Of a DNA stretch of 36,316 bases, positions 25,860 through 35,200 are shown piece by piece. The stretch is taken from contig DRLM01000071.1 of assembly GCA_011375345.1 (NCBI GenBank), positions 1-36,316 on the forward strand, read 5' to 3'. This stretch comes from Gammaproteobacteria bacterium (lineage in GTDB: Bacteria; Pseudomonadota; Gammaproteobacteria; DRLM01). Position numbers and translations under genes: made by a program. A model generated the notes under the pieces. It was not told where the DNA came from and ran no database searches. It saw nothing but the letters and a program-made list of their open reading frames with translations. Every line of letters starts with the position of its first letter. Within the stretch, counting starts at the first letter, position 1.

Positions 25860-26594
25860 ATGAGTGGCCCGGGACTGTTCGGCAAGCTGCCCTACCGGGG
25901 CGATTTCATCTACCGGGAACTGCCCAAGAGTTTCACCACGCCCTGGGACCACTGGTTGCAAGATGGGCTGGCGACCGCCCGGCAGCAGCTCGGAGAGGCC
26001 TGGCTGGAGCCTTATCTCATCGCCCCGGTGTGGCGTTTTTCTCTGGCCAAAGGCACGCTGGATCAACGAGCCTGGCTGGGGTTGCTCATGCCCAGCGTGG
26101 ACAAGGTCGGCCGCCACTTTCCGCTGACCCTGGCCGCGCCCCTGCCGAGCGGCTGCCTGCCTCCCCGTGCCCTCCTGGAGTTCGACGCCTGGCTGGGCCG
26201 GGCCGAGGCCTTGTGCCTGGCGGCCTTGGAAGAACAACTGCCGTGGGAGCATTTTCTCCAGCAGATCCGGGATCTGGGCATGCTGCCCCAGCACGGTGTG
26301 GAAGAAGCCCGCGCCGTGGCCACAGACCGGCTCCAGATCGAACTCATCGACACTGCCGGCGCCGTTCAAAATGCCTATCCGGAATTGCTGGCCTATCTCC
26401 TCGCCGGCAGAGAAACGTCCTACAGCCTGTGGTGGACCGAGGGCTCACCCCAGGTCAAACCCGCCCTGCTCTTCAGCCGTGCCCTGCCCCCGGCGGCGGC
26501 GTTTTGCGCCTTGCTGGACGGCGCCTGGGCGCGCTGGGGCTGGACGCCCCACCCGCCCCATACGCCCTTGCTGGCCCCGGGGGAAAACGGATGA
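25860..26594 (+). CDS. tagF: T6SS accessory protein TagF
   Basis: TagF belongs to the DUF2094 family. In Pseudomonas and Agrobacterium it is a post-translational repressor of T6SS firing that acts by sequestering Fha or overlapping the PpkA/PppA pathway. The 244-residue protein opens with the typical GLFGKLPYRGDFIYR segment and continues with LGLLMPSVDKVGRHFPL (near 77-94). In Agrobacterium TagF is fused to the phosphatase PppA. Here the genes are separate but overlap by ATGA, which supports the same functional unit. Confidence 0.93.
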   Translation: MSGPGLFGKLPYRGDFIYRELPKSFTTPWDHWLQDGLATARQQLGEAWLEPYLIAPVWRFSLAKGTLDQRAWLGLLMPSVDKVGRHFPLTLAAPLPSGCLPPRALLEFDAWLGRAEALCLAALEEQLPWEHFLQQIRDLGMLPQHGVEEARAVATDRLQIELIDTAGAVQNAYPELLAYLLAGRETSYSLWWTEGSPQVKPALLFSRALPPAAAFCALLDGAWARWGWTPHPPHTPLLAPGENG

Positions 26595-27328
26595 GACCGC
26601 CGGTCTTTCATAGCGCCGGACGCAGCCATGTGGGCAAAGTGCGGCAAGTGAATGAAGACGCCTTCCTATGCCGCGACGAAGCCGGCCTGTGGGCGGTGGC
26701 CGACGGCATGGGCGGTCATCACGCCGGGGACGTGGCCAGCCAGGCCATCGTCCATGCCCTGGGACAGATTCCCCGGCGCGAGGCCCTCAGTGAGGCGGTG
26801 GACGCCGTGGACGACATGCTGGAACAGGCCAACACGTCCCTGCGCTACCGGGCCGCGGCCCAGGAGCCACCCCGCACCTGCGGCAGCACAGTGGTGGCGC
26901 TGCTGCTCCGGGACCGCTGCGGCGCCATCCTGTGGGCCGGCGACAGCCGCCTCTACCGCCTGCGCCATGGACAGCTGGCGCAGCTCAGCGAAGACCACAG
27001 CCAAGTTCAAGACCTCGTCAAACAAGGCATGATTCTGGAAGAAGACGCCGCCGCCCACCCCGCCGCCAATGTCATCACCCGGGCCGTGGGGGCGGCGGAC
27101 CGGCTCTGTCTCGATGTGGATGTCTTCCAGGTGCAGCCCGGCGACATCTTCCTGCTGTGCTCCGACGGCCTGTACCGCGAGGTGGGCGAGACCGAGCTGC
27201 CCACCCTGCTGGCCCAGCCGCCCGCGCAAGCTGCCGCGGCCTGTGTCCAGGCGGCCCTGGCGCGGGGCGGGCGGGACAACATCACCGCCGTGGTGGTGCA
27301 GGCTCAGGCGGAAACCGGGGCGGCATGA
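26591..27328 (+). CDS. pppA: T6SS protein phosphatase PppA (PP2C family)
   Basis: PppA is a metal-dependent serine/threonine phosphatase that reverses PpkA phosphorylation and switches T6SS assembly off. The 245-residue protein has the PP2C motifs in order: RQVNEDAF (18-25), VADGMGGH (36-43), the WAGDSRLYRLR segment, a SDGLYREV segment and the final RDNIT aspartate motif near 229. All metal-binding aspartates appear intact. The start overlaps tagF and the stop overlaps ppkA, both by ATGA. Confidence 0.95.
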   Translation: MRPPVFHSAGRSHVGKVRQVNEDAFLCRDEAGLWAVADGMGGHHAGDVASQAIVHALGQIPRREALSEAVDAVDDMLEQANTSLRYRAAAQEPPRTCGSTVVALLLRDRCGAILWAGDSRLYRLRHGQLAQLSEDHSQVQDLVKQGMILEEDAAAHPAANVITRAVGAADRLCLDVDVFQVQPGDIFLLCSDGLYREVGETELPTLLAQPPAQAAAACVQAALARGGRDNITAVVVQAQAETGAA

Positions 27329-30300
27329 ACTACCCGGCGTTGCTCCAGGCCTATCACCAGGGCGAACTCTCGCCGGAGGAACTGGGCGCGCGCCTGGACC
27401 AGGCCGTGACCAAGGCGCCCCATACCGCGGCCGAGGCTCTGGCCGCCTTGGAACAGGCGCGGCGGGAAGCCACCTTGCCGGAGCCTTTGAGCGAGGCCCT
27501 GGCCCGACGCATCCGCGCTCTCACGGAAGCGACCCGGATCGCTGCGGACGACGACGGCACCCGCCTCACCGCTCCAGCCCCTGACACCACCCGGATGGCG
27601 GCGGCTCCCGCAGAAGAAGCCACCCGTTTGGTTTCATCTTCTCCCGCTGCTGAGGACGGCGCCACCCGCGTGGTCGCCGCCCCGGGCCGGACCGGCGCCG
27701 GCAGCCCGCTCGGCCCCGGCACCCGTCTCAAAGGCCGCTTCGTGCTGGAAGAGGTGGTGGGCCGCGGCGGTATGGGCATCGTGTTCCGGGCCCGCGACCT
27801 GCGCAAGGAAGAAGCCCAGGACCGCAACCCCTTCGTCGCCATCAAGATCCTGAACGATAGTTTCAAACAGCACCCCCAATCCCTCATCGCCCTGCAGCGC
27901 GAGGCGCGCAAGGCCCAGAATCTGGCCCATCCAAACATCGTCAACGTGTTCGATTTCGACCGCGACGGCGACACGGTCTTCATGACCATGGAGTACCTGC
28001 AAGGCCAGTCCCTGGACCGCGTTCTCAAAGAGCGCTACCCCCGCCCCCTGGAGCGGGAACGCGCCCTGCCCATCATCGACGGCATCGCCAATGCCCTCAG
28101 CCACGCCCACCAGCACGGGGTCATCCATTCCGACCTGAAACCGGGCAATGTCTTCGTCACCGACAGCGGGCAGGTGAAAGTCTTTGATTTCGGCATCGCC
28201 CGCGCCATCACCCACGGCGGCGAGCAGGACGGCGAACACACCCTGTTTGACGCCGGCAGCCTGGGCGGCCTCACCCCTGCCTACGCCAGCTGTGAGATGC
28301 TGGAGGGCCAGGAGCCGGATGTCCGTGACGATATCTATGCCCTGGCCTGCATCGCCTGTGAACTGCTCACCGGGCGCCATCCCTATAACAAGCTGCCCGC
28401 CGACCAGGCCTGCCAGCGGCGCCTCAAACCGCCTCCCGTGCCGGGTCTGTCGCGCCGCCAGCAGCGGGTGCTGCGCCAGGGGCTGGCCTTCCATCGCGAG
28501 CAGCGCCTGGGCAGCGCAGCGGAACTGGCGGCCGGACTGCGGGAAGGCAAACACCGCCGCGGCGGCGCCCTGACCCTGGCCTTGCTGGTGCTTATCGTCG
28601 CTGCCGTGGTCGCCTACGGGCCGGGGCGGGATTTTCTGGAACAGCGCCGGATCGACGCCTTGCTGGCCTCCCTGGACGAGGCCCCCGACCTGGGCGCAGT
28701 GCGGACCCTGGTGGCCGAAATCCAGTCCCTGCCACCGGTGCGACGCAGCGTCCTGCTCAATCAGGTCAAGGATCCGCTCATCGAGCAATACCGGCGCCAG
28801 GCCGAAGCCCGGATCAACACCGCCCAGGGGCATTACGATTTCCCCGCCGCGGTGCAGCTCCTGGCTGAGGCGCGCCGCTTGTATCCCGACTCTGCCACCC
28901 TGGCACAAATCACAAGCCGGGTGGAGGAACGCAAAAACCGCCTGCTGAACGAACTCACCACCGCATTCAACAGCGCCCTGGAGCAGGGCCGGCTGCTGGA
29001 TGATCCCGCGGGCGAGGACGTCTTCGACGTGCTGCAAACCGTCCGCCAGATCGACCCCGATCATCCCCTGCTCACAGACGCGCGCCTGCCCCTGGCCTAC
29101 CAGGAGGCCGCCGAGCGCGCCCGCCGGCAGAATCGGCTGGCCCAGGCGCAGGCCCTGCTGGCGGCGGGCTTGTCTCTGTTTCCCGCCCATCCCCAATTGA
29201 TCAACCTGCAAGACCTCGTGGCCCAGGCCCGGGAAGTGGGAGGGAAGACCGACACCACCGCGGCGGCGTTGGGGCCGGAGGAACACGAACAACGCCTCCA
29301 GACCCTGCTGGCCCGGCCCTTTGCCGGGCGCGGCTGGAGCCAGGAAGCCATCGGGCATCTTAAGGCTCTGGAACAGGCCTACGGGCGGGATGACCAGCGG
29401 GTCCGCGCCGGTCGCGCGGCCCTCAGCCAGGCCCATATGCAGCGGGCCAAAGACATGCTCGCGGCCAGCCGCTTTTCCGAAGCCCGCGCCACCGCCGAGC
29501 GCATCGCCCGCTTCCAGGGCGACGTCGCCGCCGCCCAAAGCCTGTTGGCTGAGATCAAAGGCGAACAAGCCGCTTTCGAGCAACAAGCCCGGGAAAAAGC
29601 CCGCCTGGCCCGCCTCGAAGGGCTGAAGCAAACCTTGCTGACCCAGGCCAAGGCCAACGATGTCACGGGTGCCAAACGCACCTTGGACAAGCTGCACCGG
29701 CAGCTGCCCCTTAGCGATCCCTTCCTCACCGAGACCGCGCCCCAGGCCCTGGGGCAGGCCTACTTGCGCCTGGGTCAGGACCTCCTCGCCCAAAGCGCGC
29801 CGGACTCGGCGCTCAAACTGCTGGAGAGCGCCCGGACCTACATCCCCGACGCCCCCGCCTTGCAAGAGACCCTGGCGGCGGCCCAGAGCGCCGTCCATGA
29901 ACAGTGGCTGAAATCCCATGTGGCCGGGGCCGCCGCCCTGGATGCCGGCGAAATCGAACGCCGCCTCCAGGCCCTGCCCCCCCGGCACCGCAATGCCCTG
30001 CGGGAGGAACTCGCCCGCATCGCGGCCCAACGGGTGGAGACGGCCGCCACACACGATCTGACCGCCGCCCACGCCCTGCTGGCCCAGGCCCGGCAGAGCT
30101 TCCCCGGGGAGGCCGTCCTCAAAAATCTCAGCCTGCCCGAAGCCGCGGCGCCGGACCCCTGCCAGGCCAGGTTCGCCGGTCACGGCCGCCTGGCCCGCGC
30201 CACCTGCCGCGACAACCTTGGCGACGGCCGGCGCGGGCCGGTGATGGTGGTCATCCCTGCCGGCGGCGGGTTCAGCCGGCCCTTCGCCATCGGCAAATAC

Positions 30301-30792
30301 GAAGTGTCGGTGGCCGACTTCAATGCCTACTGCCAGGCCAGCGGGCGCTGCCCCGGGCTCCGTGACCGTGCCAAGGATCTGCCCGTCACCGGCATCACCC
30401 TGGCCCAGGCCCGCGACTACGCCCGCTGGCTGAGCGAGGCAACGGGTTACCGCTACCGCCTGCCCCGCGGCGAAGAATGGCGCTACGCGGCAGAGGCAGG
30501 GGGAAAACAGCCGGAGAAAGATTTCAACTGCCGGGTCAGTCTCGGCAGCCGCCTGCTCAAAGGCAACGCTCTGCTCAGCGTGCGCTCCGGCAAACACAAT
30601 GGCTGGGGCCTGATGAACTATGTAGGCAATGCCCAGGAATGGGTGCTTGCGGGCCAGGCCGTGGAAGTGCGCGGCGGTTCCTATCGCGACCCCCTGGCGC
30701 AGTGTGCTGTGTCCTTGCGCCGCAATCACAGCGGCAAGGCGGATGATGTCACCGGTTTCCGTCTGGTGCGGGAACTGAAACCGGCCTCGTAG
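27325..30792 (+). CDS. ppkA: T6SS serine/threonine kinase PpkA with periplasmic helical region and FGE-sulfatase domain
   Basis: PpkA phosphorylates T6SS proteins (Fha, TssL or itself) to trigger assembly. The 1155-residue protein has an N-terminal tail with six T-R-hydrophobic motifs (Thr70, 79, 89, 100, 114, 133). The kinase domain (about 138-405) has GRGGMG at 146-151, Lys174, HSDLKPGN at 268-275 and DFG at 288-290. The catalytic loop has Ser in place of the usual Arg (non-RD kinase). One membrane helix (414-431) leads into about 500 mostly helical residues, predicted periplasmic. A formylglycine-generating-enzyme (FGE-sulfatase) type domain follows at about 960-1150, where P. aeruginosa PpkA has a von Willebrand A domain. 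Such a C-terminal domain may sense or bind an envelope ligand; that part is inference. Confidence 0.93.
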   Translation: MNYPALLQAYHQGELSPEELGARLDQAVTKAPHTAAEALAALEQARREATLPEPLSEALARRIRALTEATRIAADDDGTRLTAPAPDTTRMAAAPAEEATRLVSSSPAAEDGATRVVAAPGRTGAGSPLGPGTRLKGRFVLEEVVGRGGMGIVFRARDLRKEEAQDRNPFVAIKILNDSFKQHPQSLIALQREARKAQNLAHPNIVNVFDFDRDGDTVFMTMEYLQGQSLDRVLKERYPRPLERERALPIIDGIANALSHAHQHGVIHSDLKPGNVFVTDSGQVKVFDFGIARAITHGGEQDGEHTLFDAGSLGGLTPAYASCEMLEGQEPDVRDDIYALACIACELLTGRHPYNKLPADQACQRRLKPPPVPGLSRRQQRVLRQGLAFHREQRLGSAAELAAGLREGKHRRGGALTLALLVLIVAAVVAYGPGRDFLEQRRIDALLASLDEAPDLGAVRTLVAEIQSLPPVRRSVLLNQVKDPLIEQYRRQAEARINTAQGHYDFPAAVQLLAEARRLYPDSATLAQITSRVEERKNRLLNELTTAFNSALEQGRLLDDPAGEDVFDVLQTVRQIDPDHPLLTDARLPLAYQEAAERARRQNRLAQAQALLAAGLSLFPAHPQLINLQDLVAQAREVGGKTDTTAAALGPEEHEQRLQTLLARPFAGRGWSQEAIGHLKALEQAYGRDDQRVRAGRAALSQAHMQRAKDMLAASRFSEARATAERIARFQGDVAAAQSLLAEIKGEQAAFEQQAREKARLARLEGLKQTLLTQAKANDVTGAKRTLDKLHRQLPLSDPFLTETAPQALGQAYLRLGQDLLAQSAPDSALKLLESARTYIPDAPALQETLAAAQSAVHEQWLKSHVAGAAALDAGEIERRLQALPPRHRNALREELARIAAQRVETAATHDLTAAHALLAQARQSFPGEAVLKNLSLPEAAAPDPCQARFAGHGRLARATCRDNLGDGRRGPVMVVIPAGGGFSRPFAIGKYEVSVADFNAYCQASGRCPGLRDRAKDLPVTGITLAQARDYARWLSEATGYRYRLPRGEEWRYAAEAGGKQPEKDFNCRVSLGSRLLKGNALLSVRSGKHNGWGLMNYVGNAQEWVLAGQAVEVRGGSYRDPLAQCAVSLRRNHSGKADDVTGFRLVRELKPAS

Positions 30793-30797
30793 AGCTG

Positions 30798-31400
30798 ATG
30801 AACGACGAACTGCGATCTCTGGCCAGGGCCTATGCCGACGGACTGATCGAGCGCAATGGGTATCGTCAGCGACGGCGGGAACTCATAGATGGCATCACCG
30901 AGGCCTGCAAAGAACAGGCCTTCTCCCCCCCCACTCAGCCGCGGCAACGGCGCGCTGCGCCACATATTGTCCCCACTGGCGCCACTTCGACGCGCCCCGC
31001 CATGATGGGCATTGCCGCTGCCCTGCTTCTCGCCGCTGCCATTGTGGCATTCATGCTGCTGGGCGGGAAAAAAACACGGTGGGACACACCGCAGTCACCG
31101 GCTACGGCTACGACTGCGCCACCGCCATCAGAGGGTGCCGGCAATCCATTTGACGGCTTTGTGCAAAACCCCGAATGGTGGACCGCTGCCCGCTTGGCGG
31201 CGTTGAAGGAAAAGTGGCGCTCGCTGAGCGCCGGGCAGCGCCGGGCATGGCAAAGCACGGCGGCGTACAATGAATTTGAGGCGGCTTTGAACCGCCGCCT
31301 GCAGCAGCAACAAGCCCTGGCGGAAATCGGTGATGAGCGGGCCGGCAGACTTTTAAAAGAACTGCAACAGCTGCGCTCGGCTTTGCAGCAAAGCCGATAA
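30798..31400 (+). CDS. Single-pass membrane protein with SHOCT-like N-terminus, unknown function
   Basis: The family is not recognised. The 200-residue protein starts with a short helical region (about 5-35, LARAYADGLIERNGYRQRRREL) that resembles SHOCT-type oligomerisation segments. A membrane helix lies at 69-88, followed by a proline- and threonine-rich linker and a C-terminal domain (about 115-200) rich in helix, ending in a Gln-rich coiled-coil-like stretch. The orientation is probably cytoplasmic N-terminus and periplasmic C-terminus. It begins 5 bp after ppkA, so it belongs to the T6SS operon and may assist kinase signalling or the membrane complex. It ends 8 bp from a convergent gene. 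Confidence 0.75.
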   Translation: MNDELRSLARAYADGLIERNGYRQRRRELIDGITEACKEQAFSPPTQPRQRRAAPHIVPTGATSTRPAMMGIAAALLLAAAIVAFMLLGGKKTRWDTPQSPATATTAPPPSEGAGNPFDGFVQNPEWWTAARLAALKEKWRSLSAGQRRAWQSTAAYNEFEAALNRRLQQQQALAEIGDERAGRLLKELQQLRSALQQSR

Positions 31401-31408
31401 CAGCGCGG

Positions 31409-32158
31409 TCACGCCGCAGCGGTGATCAGTTCCTGCTGCAAGGGGTCTTCCAGCCCCTGCAAACCCTCCACATCCACCAGTTCCTCAAACAAGGGCAGAC
31501 CCGACAGCTGCACCACGGTCTGGATCAGTTCGTCCTGGGGCCGGAAGGTGGGCACCGGGGAGGAGATGACAACAAAGGGCAAATCCCCGGCCACTGCCGA
31601 GGTTTCCAGGGAAAGAGGAAAACGCAAATCCGCCATCAAGCGCTGGATGCCGGGAGACAGGTCCAATAATTTGGCCAAAGTCAGGTTCTGCACCAGCAGG
31701 GTTTTCAACTCTTCCGCCGGCAGACTTTCCCCGTCCCGCCTGGCTTTGAGCAAGCGGGACAGTCCCGGCGCGCCATGGTAGGCCAGCACCCATTTCACCG
31801 GGCATTTCAGCGTGATCGTCTCCCCGCTGCCCAGGGCATGGGCATATTCCCAGGGACAGATTTCCAGTTGGTTTTTGATGTTCCTGACCGGTGTGCTGAG
31901 CTTCATCGGCGTTTGAAAGGCTTCCCGGCTGAGCGACTTGAAACGTGCGTCCAGTTCGGCGAAGTTTTTGTCCGCGCCGGGCACTTTCTCTTTGAAGGCG
32001 CTCTCCATGAATTCGCCCAGCACTTTGCGGGGGGCGAACAAGGGCGTGAGCGTGGTGAGGTAGGCGTTGAGCTTCTTTTCCAGCACCTGGGAGATTTTCT
32101 GCGAGGCATTGCGCAGCGCCCCCATCTGCTGCAAATCGATGTCTTTCACCTCGCTCAT
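31409..32158 (-). CDS. Unrecognised 249-residue protein encoded after vgrG
   Basis: No known family is recognised. The protein is soluble-looking, with no signal peptide or membrane helix. A helical, Lys-rich N-terminal region (about 1-80) precedes a segment with KCPVKWVLAYHGAPGLSRLL (near 118-137) and a hydrophobic beta-like stretch DLPFVVISSPVP near 200. The ATG at 32158 is preferred because AAAGGG lies a few bases ahead; a GTG at 32179 is the alternative. It lies behind vgrG on the same strand but has its own strong promoter (32197-32226). By position it could be an effector, chaperone, adaptor or immunity protein for the unusual VgrG; the sequence does not decide between these. Confidence 0.8.
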   Translation of the reverse strand: MSEVKDIDLQQMGALRNASQKISQVLEKKLNAYLTTLTPLFAPRKVLGEFMESAFKEKVPGADKNFAELDARFKSLSREAFQTPMKLSTPVRNIKNQLEICPWEYAHALGSGETITLKCPVKWVLAYHGAPGLSRLLKARRDGESLPAEELKTLLVQNLTLAKLLDLSPGIQRLMADLRFPLSLETSAVAGDLPFVVISSPVPTFRPQDELIQTVVQLSGLPLFEELVDVEGLQGLEDPLQQELITAAA

Positions 32159-32170
32159 CGCCACCCTTTC

Positions 32171-32228
32171 TGTTGCCACATCAGTAAATGCAAATGAATA
32201 TAGCGTCTGGAACCTGCTGGTGGCAACA
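32171..32228 (-). promoter_or_regulatory. Sigma70 promoter for the 249-residue gene, bracketed by an inverted repeat
   Basis: On the minus strand TTGCCA (32221-32226) and TATATT (32197-32202), each five of six to consensus, are 18 bp apart, and the gene starts about 32 bases after the expected start of transcription. A 9-bp perfect inverted repeat (32171-32179 with 32220-32228) brackets the promoter and covers the -35. It could be a bipartite operator. The local DNA is much more AT-rich than its surroundings. Confidence 0.55.
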
Positions 32229-32244
32229 CGGGGATATGTGCGGT

Positions 32245-35200
32245 TCAGCCCAGTTCCACCTGGGCGGCGTTGATTTTGACATTGGTATTGCCGTCAATCT
32301 GGACGCCTGCACCACCTTCCAGGGTGAGCTTGCCGGCGGTGCTGATTTTCATGTCCTTGCTGCCGATGATGGTGAGTTTCTCGTTTTTCAGCAGGATCTG
32401 GAGATTGCCCTGCTTGATGGTCACGCTGTCATCACCCTTGAGTTCCACGGTCTTGGCGCTGCCGGAAATACCTCCCTTGGGCGCCGCGGCTGTGATGTCC
32501 GCATCTGCCGAACTCAGGCTGACGGTCTGTTTTGCTTTGACCTCAAGCCTGTCATCGGTGGACATCAGTGACACGGCCCGCTTGGCTTTTGCGGTGATGG
32601 CGTCTTCCTTGGAGGCCAGCTTCATCCCTTTTTCGGACTCAAGATCAATTTCTTCGCCGGACAGCAGGGTTTGTTTGACACCCTTGAGTTCGGCCCTGTT
32701 TTTCGCGAGTATCGTCGTCTCATCCTCAGCCATCACGGTGACTTTGCCTTTCTTCGGCAGCAAGGTCCCGTCACCGAGTTTTTCGCAGCCGTAGATGAAC
32801 ACCGTCTCGCCGCGAACAAACACTTTTTCGTCGCCATACATATTGAGGTTACCCACCGACCCCAGGGTGTGGCCCGTGCTGTGCTTTCCCACCGTCTTCG
32901 AACCACCCAGTTTCTTGGGTACGAAGCGGCGCGTCTTGGTGGCCGTTTTGCGCTGCCAGAATGGGAAAGTTTCCGCTGGTTTTCCCAGGGGGTTGTCATT
33001 GGGAGTGGGCATCAGCCGCGGCTTGACGTACAGGCCATAGGTCTTGACGCCCGTGAGCCAGTGATACTCGGATTCAAGTTCTTCCTTTTTCTTCAACACT
33101 TTTTTGTACAGCAAATAGGCACCGCTGACGAGTGTGACCAGGGCCCCCGCGCCGGTCAGGGCGGAATTGGCGACACTGGCGACTTGTCCCGCCCCGCCTT
33201 TTTCCGAAAACTCATAGGCGGTCTCATCGTATTTGTCCTGCACCTCCACCAGGTCTTTCTTTTCGCTGTACAAGGCCCGGTCTTTGACCCGCAGATTGAT
33301 GACCTTGCCTTTCAGGTCCGCTGCCTGGGCGAGATGTTCCTGGGCCGTCATCAAGGCATCCAGGGCGGCTTCCAGGGCCGCCTGTTTTTTATTGGCGGCA
33401 TTCTCCGCTTCCTGGCGGAAGCGCTCCTTGTCTTGCAGATTGCGCGCCCGCTCATTGGCGTATTCCTTCTCTTCATCGCACCATTCGGTGCGCTTGTCCG
33501 ACTGCCGGGCACTCAGGACCGCGGCTTCTTTTTTCGACAAGGTAAAACGCGCGCTTTCAAAATCTTTGCAGGCCTGGTCCACGGCCTGGAGGCGCCCGTG
33601 GTACAGGTAGCGCCCAATCAGCGCCTGACGGTAGGCCGCCTGGTCAGGGTAGCCCCCGTCGGCAATGGCTTGCCGCAGGGCCCGGGGCGACATGGCCGTG
33701 ATTTTTTCATCCACCAAACGTTCCACCTCCGAGCGCGACTTGCCTGCCAGGCCGGGCGGGCTGCCATAATCCTGGGGCCAGGAGGCTTTCAGGGTGTCGC
33801 GCGCGGCGAAGTAATCGGACTGGGCCGCCTGCATTGCCGCCTCGGCCTGGTTAACCTCTCCTTTTTGTTTGTCCAGGTCCACCTGCTTGCTTTTGCTGAT
33901 GGCGGACATGGTGCCCTTCATCGCGCCCAAGGCCGCCCCCAACACCAGCATGACGGCACCTATGCCGAAACCCAGTTTCTTCTTCTTCGAAGCGCTGCTG
34001 GGCTTGGCCACCGAGACGATATCGCCGGCGGAACTGAGCTGGGTGCCTTCGATGATCTTGCTCATGCTGCTGCTGATGAAGCCCATGCCCAATGCGGCCA
34101 CGCCGGTGGACGCCCCCGCAGTAGCCAGGATGGCGCCGGTCTCGGGAGCATTGGGCGCGCCCAATTGAAACTGGGTGGCCATGAACGGTGTGGACATTTT
34201 GATGCGTTCGCTGCCTTCCTTGTCATCAATGTCTATTTCGTTGGCGCCGCCGGTACGAATAACATTGTGGGTGGCGTTCTCCGCCCGCACAGGGCTGGGC
34301 GTTGCCGCATTGGGCACGGTACCGGCGATGATGGGACGGTCGGGATCGCCGTTTTCGAATGCCACCAGTACTTCGGTGCCGGGCCGCAGGGGAAAATGCA
34401 TACCGTAGCCGTTGCCGGCATGGGGTTGCGCCATGCGGATCGGGTGCGAGGCGCGCAGTTCCCCCGCCGCTGCTGTATCAAACAAGAATTTGACATAGTA
34501 GCGCCCCTCATCGTCCACCTTGGCGTAGCGGGGATCGTCGTCCGCCTCAATGGCGCCATTCAGCACGCCGTCAATATGGGGACGCGGTGTGCGGCGCTCG
34601 GGCCTGAAACTCACGTCGGGAGAGTGAGCGGTAAAGGTATTGTTGTAGACGGGCCGCGTGCCGTCACCCTGCCCGAAGCCCGGTTGCCGCGCCGAATGCT
34701 GCAACTCCGACAAGAGCAGGCTTCTGTCGCCACCGGGCAGACCGCGCAAAGTAAAAATCAAACCGGGATACAAACGCGGTTCCGCACTGGCACCGCCATA
34801 GCGCTGTTTGCGGCACAACAGCTCCTCGGCGCGAATGCGGGCAAGCGCCTGGCCCTGTTCCGGCGTCTGGAAGTGGGCGCCGTATTCCACGACCTCGCCA
34901 CCTTGTCCGCCCCACACCTCGGCGCTGCCTTGCAGATAGACTTTGGGTTGACGGTAATTGTAGTCCCGCACCACATAGCGACGGGGCACGGCCCGGGTGC
35001 AGCTCTGCAAACGGTAGACACCTTCTTTAGTGCCACGGGGGTGATAATCAATGGCGCGGTCAGCGGCCAGTGTGCTGAAACTGCTGTTGTCATCGGCGAA
35101 GATCATGACGTCACGGCCGTCACGATGCTCGAAGTAGTAACTGATGCCGTGGTGCTCCAGCAGCCGGGAGATAAAATCCAGGTGGTTTTCCTGGTATTGC

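Noticed and set aside
27634-30729. Long open frame on the minus strand opposite ppkA
   Set aside because: It is an antisense shadow of the PpkA gene, with Gly/Gln/His-biased composition and no recognisable domain.
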